Assembly (NCBI GenBank): GCA_902626605.1
Contig: CACOFZ010000001.1
Coordinates: forward strand, 37,501-101,500
Reading direction: 5' to 3'
DNA from: an uncultured PS1 clade bacterium
GTDB lineage: Bacteria > Pseudomonadota > Alphaproteobacteria > MED-G09
DNA: 64,000 nt
Translations under genes and position numbers: made by a program
Shown: positions 53,197-63,400 of the stretch, in pieces
How positions within the stretch are numbered: the stretch's first letter is position 1
Layout of the letters: every line of letters starts with the position of its first letter
The notes under the pieces: model-generated
The model's database searches: none
Seen by the model: only the letters and a program-made list of their open reading frames with translations
What the model was told of the DNA's origin: nothing

Positions 53197-54515
53197 TTTG
53201 TTTCCTTGTTGAAATTTACGGCCTCTCTACCTATGGAATGATATTCAATTTTAAGTTTTTCCATCTCATTAAGAGAAAAAAGATTCCTAAAATCTATTAT
53301 AATTGGTTTGTTCATCATATCGCTTATTTTTTTTAAATCCATACTTTTAAATTCATTCCATTCTGTAAGTATAACCAAACAATCTGAATTTTTTACAACT
53401 GAATAAATATCATTTTCCCAATTAACATTTTCAAACTCTTTAATACCTACCTTGTTTGCTTGCGGGTCATAGATAGAAATATTAAAACCTTTATCGATTA
53501 AATCAGGAATAATTGATAAACTAGGCGCCTCTCTCATATCATCGGTATTGGCTTTATATGTTACACCAAGCACTCCAATATTTTTTTTATCTTTTGTTAT
53601 TGAAATTATTTTTTTTGATAAATTCTCTTTTCTTTTCTCGTTTCCATCAATTACAGCTTTAAGTAAGTTTTGAGGTGCATTGTAATTTTCTCCAGACTCA
53701 ACTAAGGCTCTAGCATCTTTTGGGAAACATGAGCCACCAAATCCAGGACCAGCATTCAAAAAATCAGGGCCTATCCTCTTATCTAAACCTATTCCAAGAG
53801 CAATATCCTCAACATCTGCTCCCACTTTTTCACAAAGGTCTGCTATTTCATTTATGAAAATTATTCTCATCGCTAACATTGAGTTACTAGCATATTTAAT
53901 TAGTTCAGATGACCGCCTAGTTGTAAAAATTATTGGAATATTATTGTCTATTTGTTTTTTATATATTGAGTTTAAGGTTGATATTGAGTTTTTATTTTTT
54001 GTGCCCACAATTATTCTATCTGAGTTTTCAAAATCAAAAATCGCTGAGCCTTCTCTTAAAAATTCTGGGTTTGAAACAACATCAAAATCAATGGATGGAT
54101 TTACTAAATTAATTATTTCTTCTACTTTATCGCATGTACCCACTGGTACTGTTGATTTTAAAATCACAACAGAATTATTTTTTATGTTTTTTCCTATTGC
54201 TTCTGCGCATGCGAAAACTTGAGATAAATCTGCACCATCATTTTCAATATTTGTAGGTGTTCCAACAGCAATAAAAATAGCATCTGCATTTTTTATTGCT
54301 TGATCTATATTGCTTGAAAATGAAAGTAAATTATTCTCTACTTTCTCTTTAATTAAGTCTTCTAGCCCTGGTTCATAGATAGGTATTTTTCCACTTTCTA
54401 AATCTTGAATTTTTTTTTCATCTATATCCAGGCAAGTTACATTCTGATCAGCTCTTGCTAAACATGCTCCTGTCACAAGCCCTACATAACCAGATCCAAT
54501 AATGCTTATTTTCAT
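53193..54515 (-). CDS. ugd: UDP-glucose 6-dehydrogenase
   Basis: The 440-residue enzyme oxidises UDP-glucose to UDP-glucuronate with 2 NAD. It has the N-terminal GSGYVGLVTGACLA, FIAVGTPT, the catalytic cysteine in GFGGSCFPKDA and the C-terminal GVTYKANTDDMREAPS. The ATG at 54515 is preferred because GGGTG precedes it and MKISIIGSGYVG is the family start; the TTG at 54527 would absorb that Shine-Dalgarno. It supplies uronic acid for polysaccharide or lipopolysaccharide together with kdsD. Confidence 0.95.
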   Translation of the reverse strand: MKISIIGSGYVGLVTGACLARADQNVTCLDIDEKKIQDLESGKIPIYEPGLEDLIKEKVENNLLSFSSNIDQAIKNADAIFIAVGTPTNIENDGADLSQVFACAEAIGKNIKNNSVVILKSTVPVGTCDKVEEIINLVNPSIDFDVVSNPEFLREGSAIFDFENSDRIIVGTKNKNSISTLNSIYKKQIDNNIPIIFTTRRSSELIKYASNSMLAMRIIFINEIADLCEKVGADVEDIALGIGLDKRIGPDFLNAGPGFGGSCFPKDARALVESGENYNAPQNLLKAVIDGNEKRKENLSKKIISITKDKKNIGVLGVTYKANTDDMREAPSLSIIPDLIDKGFNISIYDPQANKVGIKEFENVNWENDIYSVVKNSDCLVILTEWNEFKSMDLKKISDMMNKPIIIDFRNLFSLNEMEKLKIEYHSIGREAVNFNKETK

Positions 54516-54579
54516 ATTTTCACCCAATTAAGCAATTTTAAAGAAAAATAAAATAATTATGACAAAAAATTCTTGATAA

Positions 54580-56655
54580 TTAATTAAAAATATTAATTTT
54601 TTCCTCAACAACTTTTTCTAAATATGGAGATGGAGAAAAATCACTCCCATGCTCTTTTTCCATATCTTGAAGCCATGATAATATTTTGTCATATCCAATA
54701 AGATTGCCATAAAACATTGGTCCCCCCTCATAAATTGGCCAGCCATAACCATTTATCCAAATTATATCTATATCGCTTGCTCTTATAGCCATACCCTCAT
54801 CAAGAATTTTAAATCCTTCATTTATCATTGGGTATAAACATCTTTTAAGGATCTCATCTTTTTCTATTTCCCTTCTTTTGATCTGTTTATTATCTGCAAA
54901 TTCCTGAATAATTTTTTCTACATCATTGTCAGGTAGCTTATTTCTATTTTCATCATAAATATAAAAGCCTTTTCCAGATTTTTGGCCAAATCGTCCATTT
55001 TCACATAATATATCTCTAATAGTTTCGCTTCTTGATGTTTCTTTACTCCAACCTATATCTAGTCCGGCTAAGTCTGACATTGCAAAAGGACCCATCGGAA
55101 AACCAAAGTCAAATAAAGCATCGTCTATTTCCCAAGGTAAAGCACCTTCCAAGATAAGCTTGTTGGCTTCTCTTTGTCTTTGAGCTAGAATTCTATTCCC
55201 AACAAAGCCGGGGCAAACACCAACTAAAGCGGCAGTCTTTCCAATAGTCTTTGCTAATCCCATAGAAGTTGCAATGATTTGTTTAGAGGTCTTCTCACCC
55301 CTTACAATCTCTAGAAGTCTCATAACATTTGCAGGACTAAAAAAGTGAAGTCCAATTACACTTTCTGGTCTTTTAGTCGTTTCAGCAATTTCATTTATAT
55401 CAAGAGCAGATGTATTTGTTGCAAGTATTGCACTGTCTTTAGCTATTAAATCTAGTTTTGAGAAAATTTCTTTCTTTAAATCCATATTCTCAAAAACAGC
55501 TTCAATAATTAGGTCTTTATCTGAGAGAGTGTCAATGGAGATATTTCCATTAATGAATTGCATTCTTTTATCAACATCTTCAAGGCTAATTCGACCTTTT
55601 GCAGCAGTATTTTCATAGTTTTTTCTGATTATACCGATCCCTTTATCAAGTCGCTCCTGACTCTGCTCAATAATAGTAACTGGAATTCCAGCGTTTGCAA
55701 AATTCATTGCAATGCCTCCACCCATTGTACCTGCACCAATAATACCTACCTTATTAATATCTAATAATTCTGTTTCTTTTGGAATATCAGGTATTTTAGC
55801 AACTTGTCTTTGGGCGAAGAAAAAATACCTTTGTGCCGCTGATTGATTACCGCTAATAAGCTTAATGAATAAATCTCTTTCAACTTTAATGCCTTCATCA
55901 AAAGGTTCATTTACAGCTGCTTCAATGCATTGAATGTTATATTCTGGTGCTAAGAAACCCCTAGTTTTTCTCTCAATTGATTTTCTAAAGTTTTGAAAAA
56001 TTTCATCGTTACCTTGAGCAGCTTTTACTTTTTCATCTATGTCTCTTACTTTTTTTAGGGGTCTATTTTCTTCAATAATTTCTTTTGCATAGGATATGGA
56101 GTTGTTCAAGAGATCATCATCATTAGCTATTTTGTCAATAAGCCCGCTTTGCAAACATTGTTCAGCAGGAAGGTGTAAACCTGAGGTAACCATTTTTAGT
56201 GCTTGTTCTACTCCAACTAATCTTGGAAGTCTCTGTGTACCTCCTGCACCGGGTAACAACCCAAGATTTACTTCAGGCAAACCACATTTTGCTGATTTAA
56301 CGGCTATCCTATAATGACAAGTTAGTGCAACTTCAAGCCCACCTCCTAATGCTGTACCATGAATAGCAGCAATCACTGGTTTTGGAGAGTTTTCCATAAT
56401 ATCTTGAACATCAAATAATGATGGTCCTTTTGGCTCTTGACCAAACTCTGATATATCAGCTCCAGCTATGAATGTTCTACCTTCGCATATGACTACTATT
56501 GCTTTAATATCATTGTTTTCTATTGCTTTTTTTATACCAATATCCAAACCCTCTCTTACATTTGCAGACAAGGCATTAACAGGAGGCGAGTTTAAAGTAA
56601 GAACTCCAACACTCTCAATTACATCCAATTTTGTTACATCATTGATAGTAGTCAT
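54580..56655 (-). CDS. fadJ: Bifunctional enoyl-CoA hydratase/3-hydroxyacyl-CoA dehydrogenase
   Basis: The 691-residue fusion has an N-terminal crotonase domain (FIAGADISEF, GTALGGGLEVALTCHYRIA, LPEVNLGLLPGAGGTQRLP), then an NAD-binding 3-hydroxyacyl-CoA dehydrogenase (IGAGTMGGGIAMNFANAG, HFFSPANVMRLLEIVRG) and C-terminal helical repeats (NEGFKILDEGMA). It performs two consecutive beta-oxidation steps. The ATG at 56655 follows AAAGGAAAAAAT; the GTG at 56670 would include that Shine-Dalgarno. The partner thiolase is not adjacent; the one at 35058 is a candidate. Confidence 0.94.
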   Translation of the reverse strand: MTTINDVTKLDVIESVGVLTLNSPPVNALSANVREGLDIGIKKAIENNDIKAIVVICEGRTFIAGADISEFGQEPKGPSLFDVQDIMENSPKPVIAAIHGTALGGGLEVALTCHYRIAVKSAKCGLPEVNLGLLPGAGGTQRLPRLVGVEQALKMVTSGLHLPAEQCLQSGLIDKIANDDDLLNNSISYAKEIIEENRPLKKVRDIDEKVKAAQGNDEIFQNFRKSIERKTRGFLAPEYNIQCIEAAVNEPFDEGIKVERDLFIKLISGNQSAAQRYFFFAQRQVAKIPDIPKETELLDINKVGIIGAGTMGGGIAMNFANAGIPVTIIEQSQERLDKGIGIIRKNYENTAAKGRISLEDVDKRMQFINGNISIDTLSDKDLIIEAVFENMDLKKEIFSKLDLIAKDSAILATNTSALDINEIAETTKRPESVIGLHFFSPANVMRLLEIVRGEKTSKQIIATSMGLAKTIGKTAALVGVCPGFVGNRILAQRQREANKLILEGALPWEIDDALFDFGFPMGPFAMSDLAGLDIGWSKETSRSETIRDILCENGRFGQKSGKGFYIYDENRNKLPDNDVEKIIQEFADNKQIKRREIEKDEILKRCLYPMINEGFKILDEGMAIRASDIDIIWINGYGWPIYEGGPMFYGNLIGYDKILSWLQDMEKEHGSDFSPSPYLEKVVEEKINIFN

Positions 56656-56730
56656 ATTTTTTCCTTTCACGTTAAGTAAATAAGTATATTCTACCTTAAA
56701 TTTAAACGAAACTTAATTAAGGAGATTTTA

Positions 56731-57681
56731 TTGTCTAATAATAAAACATCATCCAATGGTTCAGCAAAAGACTCGATAGAGAATATTCAGTCTAATTTTG
56801 AAAAACAAGGGTATATTTGTAATACTCATATTGCTACCGCAATATTTTTAAGCCAATCACTAGGAAAGCCTATTTTAGTAGAGGGCCCTCCGGGAGTTGG
56901 TAAAACTGAGTTAGCAAAAGCAACAGCTGAGTGGATGGAAAAACCTCTTATAAGACTTCAATGTTATGAAGGGCTTGATGAAGCAAAAGCATTATATGAA
57001 TGGAAGTACGGTAAGCAATTACTTTATACTCAGGTTCTAAAAGATAAACTGAATCAAATTGTTTCAAAATCTGATAGTCTTGAGTCATCAATTGATAATT
57101 TAAATAACTTTGACGATATATTTTTTTCTGAGAAATTTTTAGAGCCCAGACCACTCTTAAAAGCTATTGAAAGTGAAAATGGTTCAGTTTTATTAATTGA
57201 CGAAATTGATAAATCAGATGATGAATTTGAAGCCTTTCTTCTTGAGATATTATCAGACTATCAAGTATCAATTCCAGAAATAGGCACTGTAAAAGGAAAA
57301 ATAAAACCGATAGTGTTCCTAACATCAAATAATACTAGGGAAATAGGTGATGCCCTTAAAAGACGCTGTTTACATTTATATATTCCTTTTCCTGACCCTT
57401 TTTTAGAAGAGAAAATTATCAGTTCGAGAGTTCCTGAAATTGATAAAAACTTAAAAGTTCAATTAGTTAATTTTGTTCAAGGGTTAAGAAATTTAGATTT
57501 AAAAAAGCTTCCTTCTGTTTCTGAGACAATTGATTGGGCAAGGTCGCTTGTATTGTTAAATGTAAAAACACTTGAGCCTAGCTTAGTAAGGGAAACTTTA
57601 AATATTTTATTAAAATTTCAAACCGATATTGATGTATCCGATCCTGAAATAGAAAACCTAATAGAGAAGTCTAAAAAATAG
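56731..57681 (+). CDS. MoxR-type AAA+ ATPase
   Basis: The 316-residue ATPase has Walker A GPPGVGKTE at residues 52-60, Walker B VLLIDEIDK near 153-161, sensor 1 FLTSNNTREI and an arginine pair DALKRRC. It resembles MoxR/CoxD ATPases, which act as chaperones for metal-enzyme assembly with a VWA partner. Translation begins at TTG with AAGGAG upstream. The stop is immediately followed by the ATG of the VWA gene, a standard MoxR-VWA pair. Confidence 0.9.
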   Translation: MSNNKTSSNGSAKDSIENIQSNFEKQGYICNTHIATAIFLSQSLGKPILVEGPPGVGKTELAKATAEWMEKPLIRLQCYEGLDEAKALYEWKYGKQLLYTQVLKDKLNQIVSKSDSLESSIDNLNNFDDIFFSEKFLEPRPLLKAIESENGSVLLIDEIDKSDDEFEAFLLEILSDYQVSIPEIGTVKGKIKPIVFLTSNNTREIGDALKRRCLHLYIPFPDPFLEEKIISSRVPEIDKNLKVQLVNFVQGLRNLDLKKLPSVSETIDWARSLVLLNVKTLEPSLVRETLNILLKFQTDIDVSDPEIENLIEKSKK

Positions 57682-59034
57682 ATGGTAGATTTTCTAAGAG
57701 ATTTTATTCATATTCTTAGATCATCTGATTTAAGGATATCAACATCCGAGAGTATAGATGCGATGAATATAGTTTCTGAAATTGGTCTTGAGGATAAGTC
57801 TCTACTGAAACATTCGTTATCATTTTCATTAGCAAAAACTTTAAGAGAGAAAGAGATATTTAGTGAATGTTTCGATAACTTTTTTGAAGAAAATTATATG
57901 AATCTTAAGGAAGGTAAATTACCTCAAAAAATTAAAGAAAAAAATACTGAAATTAATGATCTCGATAAGTTAGGTGATATTAAAAACAATCTCGAAGAGC
58001 TCTATAAGAATTCTGATAAAACCTCTTTGATGACAGCCATGGCTTTAGCTGCTAGAGGTGCAAATCTTCAAGATATTAAACTTTTTACCCAAGTTGGAAT
58101 GTTTACCCGTAAAATATTTGATGAGATGGGTCTTGAAAAATTAAATAATGATATTTTTCAAGCCTCAAGAGAAGGCAATATAAAAAGAGAGGAAGAGTTA
58201 AAAAATATAAGAGAAAATCTTCGTTTAGAAATTAGGGATTATGTAGAAAATCAAGTAAAGCTTAGAACATCTTATTCTGGTAAGCAATTAAGAGAAGATG
58301 CTTTATCGCAAATGCGTTTAACTCAGGCAGATAAGTCCGATTATAAAATCATGTCAGGTATAATTAGAAAGATGGCTCGAAGATTAATTTCTGTTCATTC
58401 AAGAAGAAAAAGAAAATCACAACGAGGCTTACTTGATATTCGTTCCACGATTAGAAAAAACCAGGAGTATGACGGAATTTTGTTTGAAACTATTTGGAAA
58501 AAAACAAGGGTTGATAGACCAAAAATTGTTGCTCTTTGTGATGTATCAGGTTCTGTTGCCAATGTTTCTAGATTTTTTTTAATGTTTCTCCATAGTCTTA
58601 CAGAGATAATTCCAAATGTAAGAACATTTGCATTTTCAAATAAAGCTGGAGAGGTAACAGATCTTTTCGAGAGTAAAGATATAGAGGTTGCAGCGGCTGA
58701 AACGTTATTATTGCATGGGGGAGGTTCTACAGATTACGGACAGGCTTTCGTTGATCTTGAGGGATTATTAGAAAATAATATAGATAGAAAAACAACAGTT
58801 ATCATTTTAGGTGATGCTCGTTCTAATTACGGTGATCCTAGGTGCGATGTTCTAAAGACAATTCAGGAAAAATCAAAAAGAATTTTATTTTTAAATCCTG
58901 AACCAATATCCGTATGGGGATCTGGGGACTCCGAAATGCAAAGATTTATTCCTTATTGTTCAAAATCAAAAGTATGCAACTCGTTAAATAATCTTGAGAA
59001 TTTTGTTGATGATATGATTAGGTCCAGTATTTAA
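57682..59034 (+). CDS. VWA-domain protein, CoxE-like
   Basis: The 450-residue protein has a largely helical, charged N-terminal half and a C-terminal von Willebrand A domain with the MIDAS motif DVSGS at residue 287 and [12 protein letters not shown]. This is the CoxE layout. It works with the MoxR-type ATPase encoded directly upstream, with no gap between the genes. In other bacteria such pairs mature CO dehydrogenase or other complexes; no such target is in the window. The stop interlocks with that of gltD. Confidence 0.88.
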   Translation: MVDFLRDFIHILRSSDLRISTSESIDAMNIVSEIGLEDKSLLKHSLSFSLAKTLREKEIFSECFDNFFEENYMNLKEGKLPQKIKEKNTEINDLDKLGDIKNNLEELYKNSDKTSLMTAMALAARGANLQDIKLFTQVGMFTRKIFDEMGLEKLNNDIFQASREGNIKREEELKNIRENLRLEIRDYVENQVKLRTSYSGKQLREDALSQMRLTQADKSDYKIMSGIIRKMARRLISVHSRRKRKSQRGLLDIRSTIRKNQEYDGILFETIWKKTRVDRPKIVALCDVSGSVANVSRFFLMFLHSLTEIIPNVRTFAFSNKAGEVTDLFESKDIEVAAAETLLLHGGGSTDYGQAFVDLEGLLENNIDRKTTVIILGDARSNYGDPRCDVLKTIQEKSKRILFLNPEPISVWGSGDSEMQRFIPYCSKSKVCNSLNNLENFVDDMIRSSI

Positions 59035-60452
59035 ATTGGGAGATTATTTTCACCTGTTAAGAAATAATCTACAGATCTGGCACATTGTCTTCCTTCTCTA
59101 ATGGCCCAAACCACAAGAGACTGTCCTCTTCGCATATCCCCTGCTGTAAAAATCTTTGCTGCAGATGTTTTATAATCATAGGTATTGGCTTTCACGTTTC
59201 CTCTTTCATCAAGTTCTGTTTTTGAGTTTTCTATTAAACCCTCATGGATAGGATGAACGAAGCCCATAGCTAACAAAATAAGGTCAGCTTTTAAACTAAA
59301 CTCTGTTTTTGGTATTGGCTGCATTTTTTCATCAACTTTTACACAATTAATACTTTTAACTTTTCCATTTTCTCCTGAGACACTCTGTGTCATGACTGAA
59401 AAATCTCTTAAAGCACCCTCAGATTGACTGGAAGATGTCCTTAGTTTAAGAGGCCAGTTTGGCCAGGTTAGGGACTTGTTTTCTTGCTCAGGTGGTATAG
59501 GCATAATCTCAAGTTGTGTTACTGATTCAGCACCCTGCCTTATGGATGTTCCAATACAATCTGAACCTGTATCACCACCACCAATAACTACAACATTCTT
59601 ATTAGTTGCAAGTATTTCCTTAGTAGTTGAAGGAACTCCCTCATTAGAAACTCTTTTATTTTGTTGTGGTAAAAATTCCATTGCAAAATGAACACCATCT
59701 AAGTCTCTTCCTTCAACAGGTAAGTCTCTAGGGTGCTCAGAACCACCTGAAAGAACTATAGCATCATATTCATCTTCTAAATCTTCAATAGAAATATCTA
59801 CTCCTATATTAATTCCATATTTGAAAATTGTACCTTCACCCTCAAGTTGATTAATGCGTCTATCAATTACATGTTTTTCCATTTTAAAATCTGGAATACC
59901 ATATCTTAATAATCCTCCAGCTTTATTATTTTTTTCAAAAACAGTAACTTCATGACCTGCTCTTGTAAGTTGTTGAGCACAAGCAAGTCCAGCTGGACCA
60001 GCTCCTATAATTGCAACTTTTTTTTCTGTTTTATTTTTTATAATTTGTGGTTTAATCCAGCCCTCCTCAAAACCTCTATCAATAATTGCACATTCAATAG
60101 TTTTAATCGAAACTGGCTCTTCATATAAATTAAGTGTACATGCAGCTTCACATGGAGCAGGGCATATTCTTCCTGTAAACTCTGGAAAATTATTGGTGGA
60201 ATGTAAATTTTCAAGAGCATTTTTCCAATCATTCGAGTAAACTAAATCATTCCAATCAGGAATTTGATTATTCACAGGACACCCATTGTGGCAATAGGGC
60301 ACTCCACAGTCCATGCATCTTGATGCCTGACTAATTGTTTCCTCTTTGGATAAAGGAATAACAAATTCTTTATAATTTGAAATCCTTTCTGACACAGGTT
60401 TGTATCCTCTATCAATTTTTTCTACATCCATAAATCCTGTAGGCTTACCCAT
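59031..60452 (-). CDS. gltD: Glutamate synthase (NADPH) small subunit
   Basis: The 473-residue iron-sulfur flavoprotein feeds electrons from NADPH to the large subunit. The N-terminal cluster cysteines are in [15 protein letters not shown] and [14 protein letters not shown] and NADPH sites are [14 protein letters not shown] and [13 protein letters not shown], and the C-terminus has [17 protein letters not shown]. It starts 3 bases after the gltB stop. The two form the main ammonium-assimilation enzyme with glutamine synthetase. Confidence 0.96.
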   Translation of the reverse strand: MGKPTGFMDVEKIDRGYKPVSERISNYKEFVIPLSKEETISQASRCMDCGVPYCHNGCPVNNQIPDWNDLVYSNDWKNALENLHSTNNFPEFTGRICPAPCEAACTLNLYEEPVSIKTIECAIIDRGFEEGWIKPQIIKNKTEKKVAIIGAGPAGLACAQQLTRAGHEVTVFEKNNKAGGLLRYGIPDFKMEKHVIDRRINQLEGEGTIFKYGINIGVDISIEDLEDEYDAIVLSGGSEHPRDLPVEGRDLDGVHFAMEFLPQQNKRVSNEGVPSTTKEILATNKNVVVIGGGDTGSDCIGTSIRQGAESVTQLEIMPIPPEQENKSLTWPNWPLKLRTSSSQSEGALRDFSVMTQSVSGENGKVKSINCVKVDEKMQPIPKTEFSLKADLILLAMGFVHPIHEGLIENSKTELDERGNVKANTYDYKTSAAKIFTAGDMRRGQSLVVWAIREGRQCARSVDYFLTGENNLPI

Positions 60453-60455
60453 GTC

Positions 60456-63400
60456 TTATCCTTTTGCCTTATTTTTAATTTGATTTAAATTTGAATTCAT
60501 TCCTATTAGTACTCTTTTATACTCTGTAGGCATTATTTTAATAAATTTTGGAAGATAAAGATCAAAATTATCTAAAATCCTTTTTGCTTTTGGACTATTT
60601 GTATATCGATGATGATTGGTTATTAGATTTTTTAATCTTTGTTTATCATGAATTAGAAGATTATCAGTAAGTATTTCATTTTCATCGTTATTGATTTCTT
60701 CAAGCTCTATCATTTCTGGATTATAGAGATTTTTGAATTCTTCATCTTCGTCTAACACATATGCAATACCCCCAGACATACCAGCACCAAAGTTTCTTCC
60801 AACTTTTCCTAAGACTACAACAATTCCACCAGTCATGTATTCGCAGCAGTGATCACCCGCACCTTCAACTACGGCGGTGGCACCAGAGTTTCTTACGGCA
60901 AATCTCTCTCCAGCTATACCATTAAAATAACATTCACCAGTGATACCGCCATAAAGAACAGTATTACCAACAATAATATTTTCTTCTGGAATAATTTTTG
61001 AATTTTTTGGTGGGTATATTGCTATTCTTCCTCCAGATAATCCTTTTCCAACATAATCGTTGCCTTCACCCTCAAGGTTAAGAGAAACGCCTTTTGCAAG
61101 AAAAACCCCAAAACTTTGACCAGCTGTTCCTTCCAGTTTAATATTTATAGTATCGTCTGCTAATCCTTTGTGTCCATGAATTTTGGCTATTTCACCAGAG
61201 AGCATTGCACCTGTTGAACGATCAGTGTTTTTAATCATTGATTTTATTTGGACTGGCTGAAATTTATTTATAGCCTGTTTTGATTGTTTGATCAGTTCTT
61301 TATCTAAAATGTCATAAATATCATGGTCTTGTTTTTGACTTCTGTAAAGAGTATCGCCTTCCCAAGGATCAGGTTTATAAAATAGTTTCTCAAAATCCAT
61401 CCCTTTTGTTTTCCAGTGTTTAACTGCTTCATCGGTATCTAAAAACTGGGTTTGTCCAATCATTTCATTAAAAGATTTAAAGCCCATCTTACTCATGTAA
61501 TGTCTCGCTTCCTCAGCAACAAAGAAGAAGAAATTAATTACATCTTCAGGCTGACCATTAAATAATTTTCTTAATTCAGGGTCTTGGGTTGCTATTCCTA
61601 CTGGGCAAGTATTCAAATGACACTTTCTCATCATTATACATCCAGTTGCTATTAGTGGAGCAGTTGAGAATCCAAACTCGTCAGCTCCTAAAAGGGCTGC
61701 TATGACTACATCACGTCCGGTTTTTAACCCCCCATCGGCTTGAACAGTTATTCTTGAACGCAATCCATTAATAACTAAAGTTTGATGTGTTTCAGCAAGG
61801 CCAAGCTCCCATGGGCTACCAGCATGTTTTATTGATGTGAGGGGACTAGCACCTGTACCGCCTTCAAAACCTGAAATTGTAACATGATCGGCTTTAGCTT
61901 TAGAAACTCCTGCAGCAACGGTACCAACACCTACCTCAGATACTAATTTTACCGAAATATCAGCTGAGGGGTTGGTATTTTTTAAGTCATAAATAAGCTG
62001 AGCTAGGTCTTCAATTGAATAGATATCATGGTGAGGAGGAGGTGAGATCAGGCCAACACCAGGTGTAGAAAATCTTACACTTGCTATTGTTTGATCGACT
62101 TTGTGGCCAGGAAGTTGACCACCCTCTCCAGGCTTTGCTCCTTGAGCCATTTTTATTTGTATCATATCAGAATTTGCCAAATATTCTGCTGTAACGCCAA
62201 ATCTTCCAGATGCAACTTGCTTAATTGAAGAACGCATGGAGTCTCCATTTTCGAGTGTAAGAAAACGATCGGCCTCTTCTCCACCTTCACCAGTATTTGA
62301 TCGGCCGCCGATTCTATTCATTGCAATTGCAAGGGTCGTGTGTGCCTCTCTACTGATTGATCCAAATGACATGGCACCGGTAGCAAAACGTTTAACAATT
62401 TCTTTCGCTTCTTCAACTTCTTCAATTGGTATGGATTTTTTTGAGACATCTTCTGCATTTTTGATCCTAAATAGTCCTCTTAAAGTCATTAACTTTTCAT
62501 TTTGGATGTTCATTGAGTCAGCATATTTTTGATAAGTTTGTGGATTATTTGAACGAGCCGCATGTTGAAGATCTCTTACGGTATCACTTTCCCATGAGTG
62601 TCTCTCTCCTCTTAAACGAACCGCATACTCTCCTCCAACATCAAGTAAGTTTTCTAAGCCAGGAGTTTTTGAAAATGCATCTTTATGTCTAGACTTTGTT
62701 TCTTCTTCAATCTCAGCAATACCAAGTCCTTCAACTAAACTTGAGGTTCCTGTGAAAAATTCATCAATGAACTCAGATGATAAACCAATTGCATCAAATA
62801 TTTGCGCACCGCAATATGACTGGTATGTACAAATTCCCATTTTAGACATAACCTTTTTAATCCCTTTGCCTAGAGCTTTAATATAATTTTCAACTGCTTT
62901 TTCTTTGTTATTTTCTTCAGCCAATTCTTTTACAACCTGATGGGCAAGCCATGGGTGAATTGCATCAGCACCATATCCAGCTAAACAACAAAAATGATGT
63001 ACTTCCCTTGCTTCTCCAGTTTCAATAACTAATCCAGCAGAAGTTCTTAATCCTTTATCAATTAAATATTGATGAACTTTTGATGTAACAAGGAGAGAAG
63101 GAATTGGAATTCTTTTTTCTGAAATAAATTTATCTGAGAGGATGATAATCGTTTTGCCATTATTAATTTCATTCTCAGCTTTTTTGCAAACTTTTTTTAA
63201 CACATCCTTAATATTATCATTGTCAAATTCAAAGGTGATATCTATTACTGTTGATGAAATAAATGAATTATTTTCCTTTGATAGATTTCTTATCTTATTT
63301 CCTTCCTCTTCGTTTAAAATTGGGGTATCAATTTTAATAAATTTTGAAACTTCCTTCTGATTTAAATTTAAAACGTTTGGCCTAGGACCAATATAATTAT

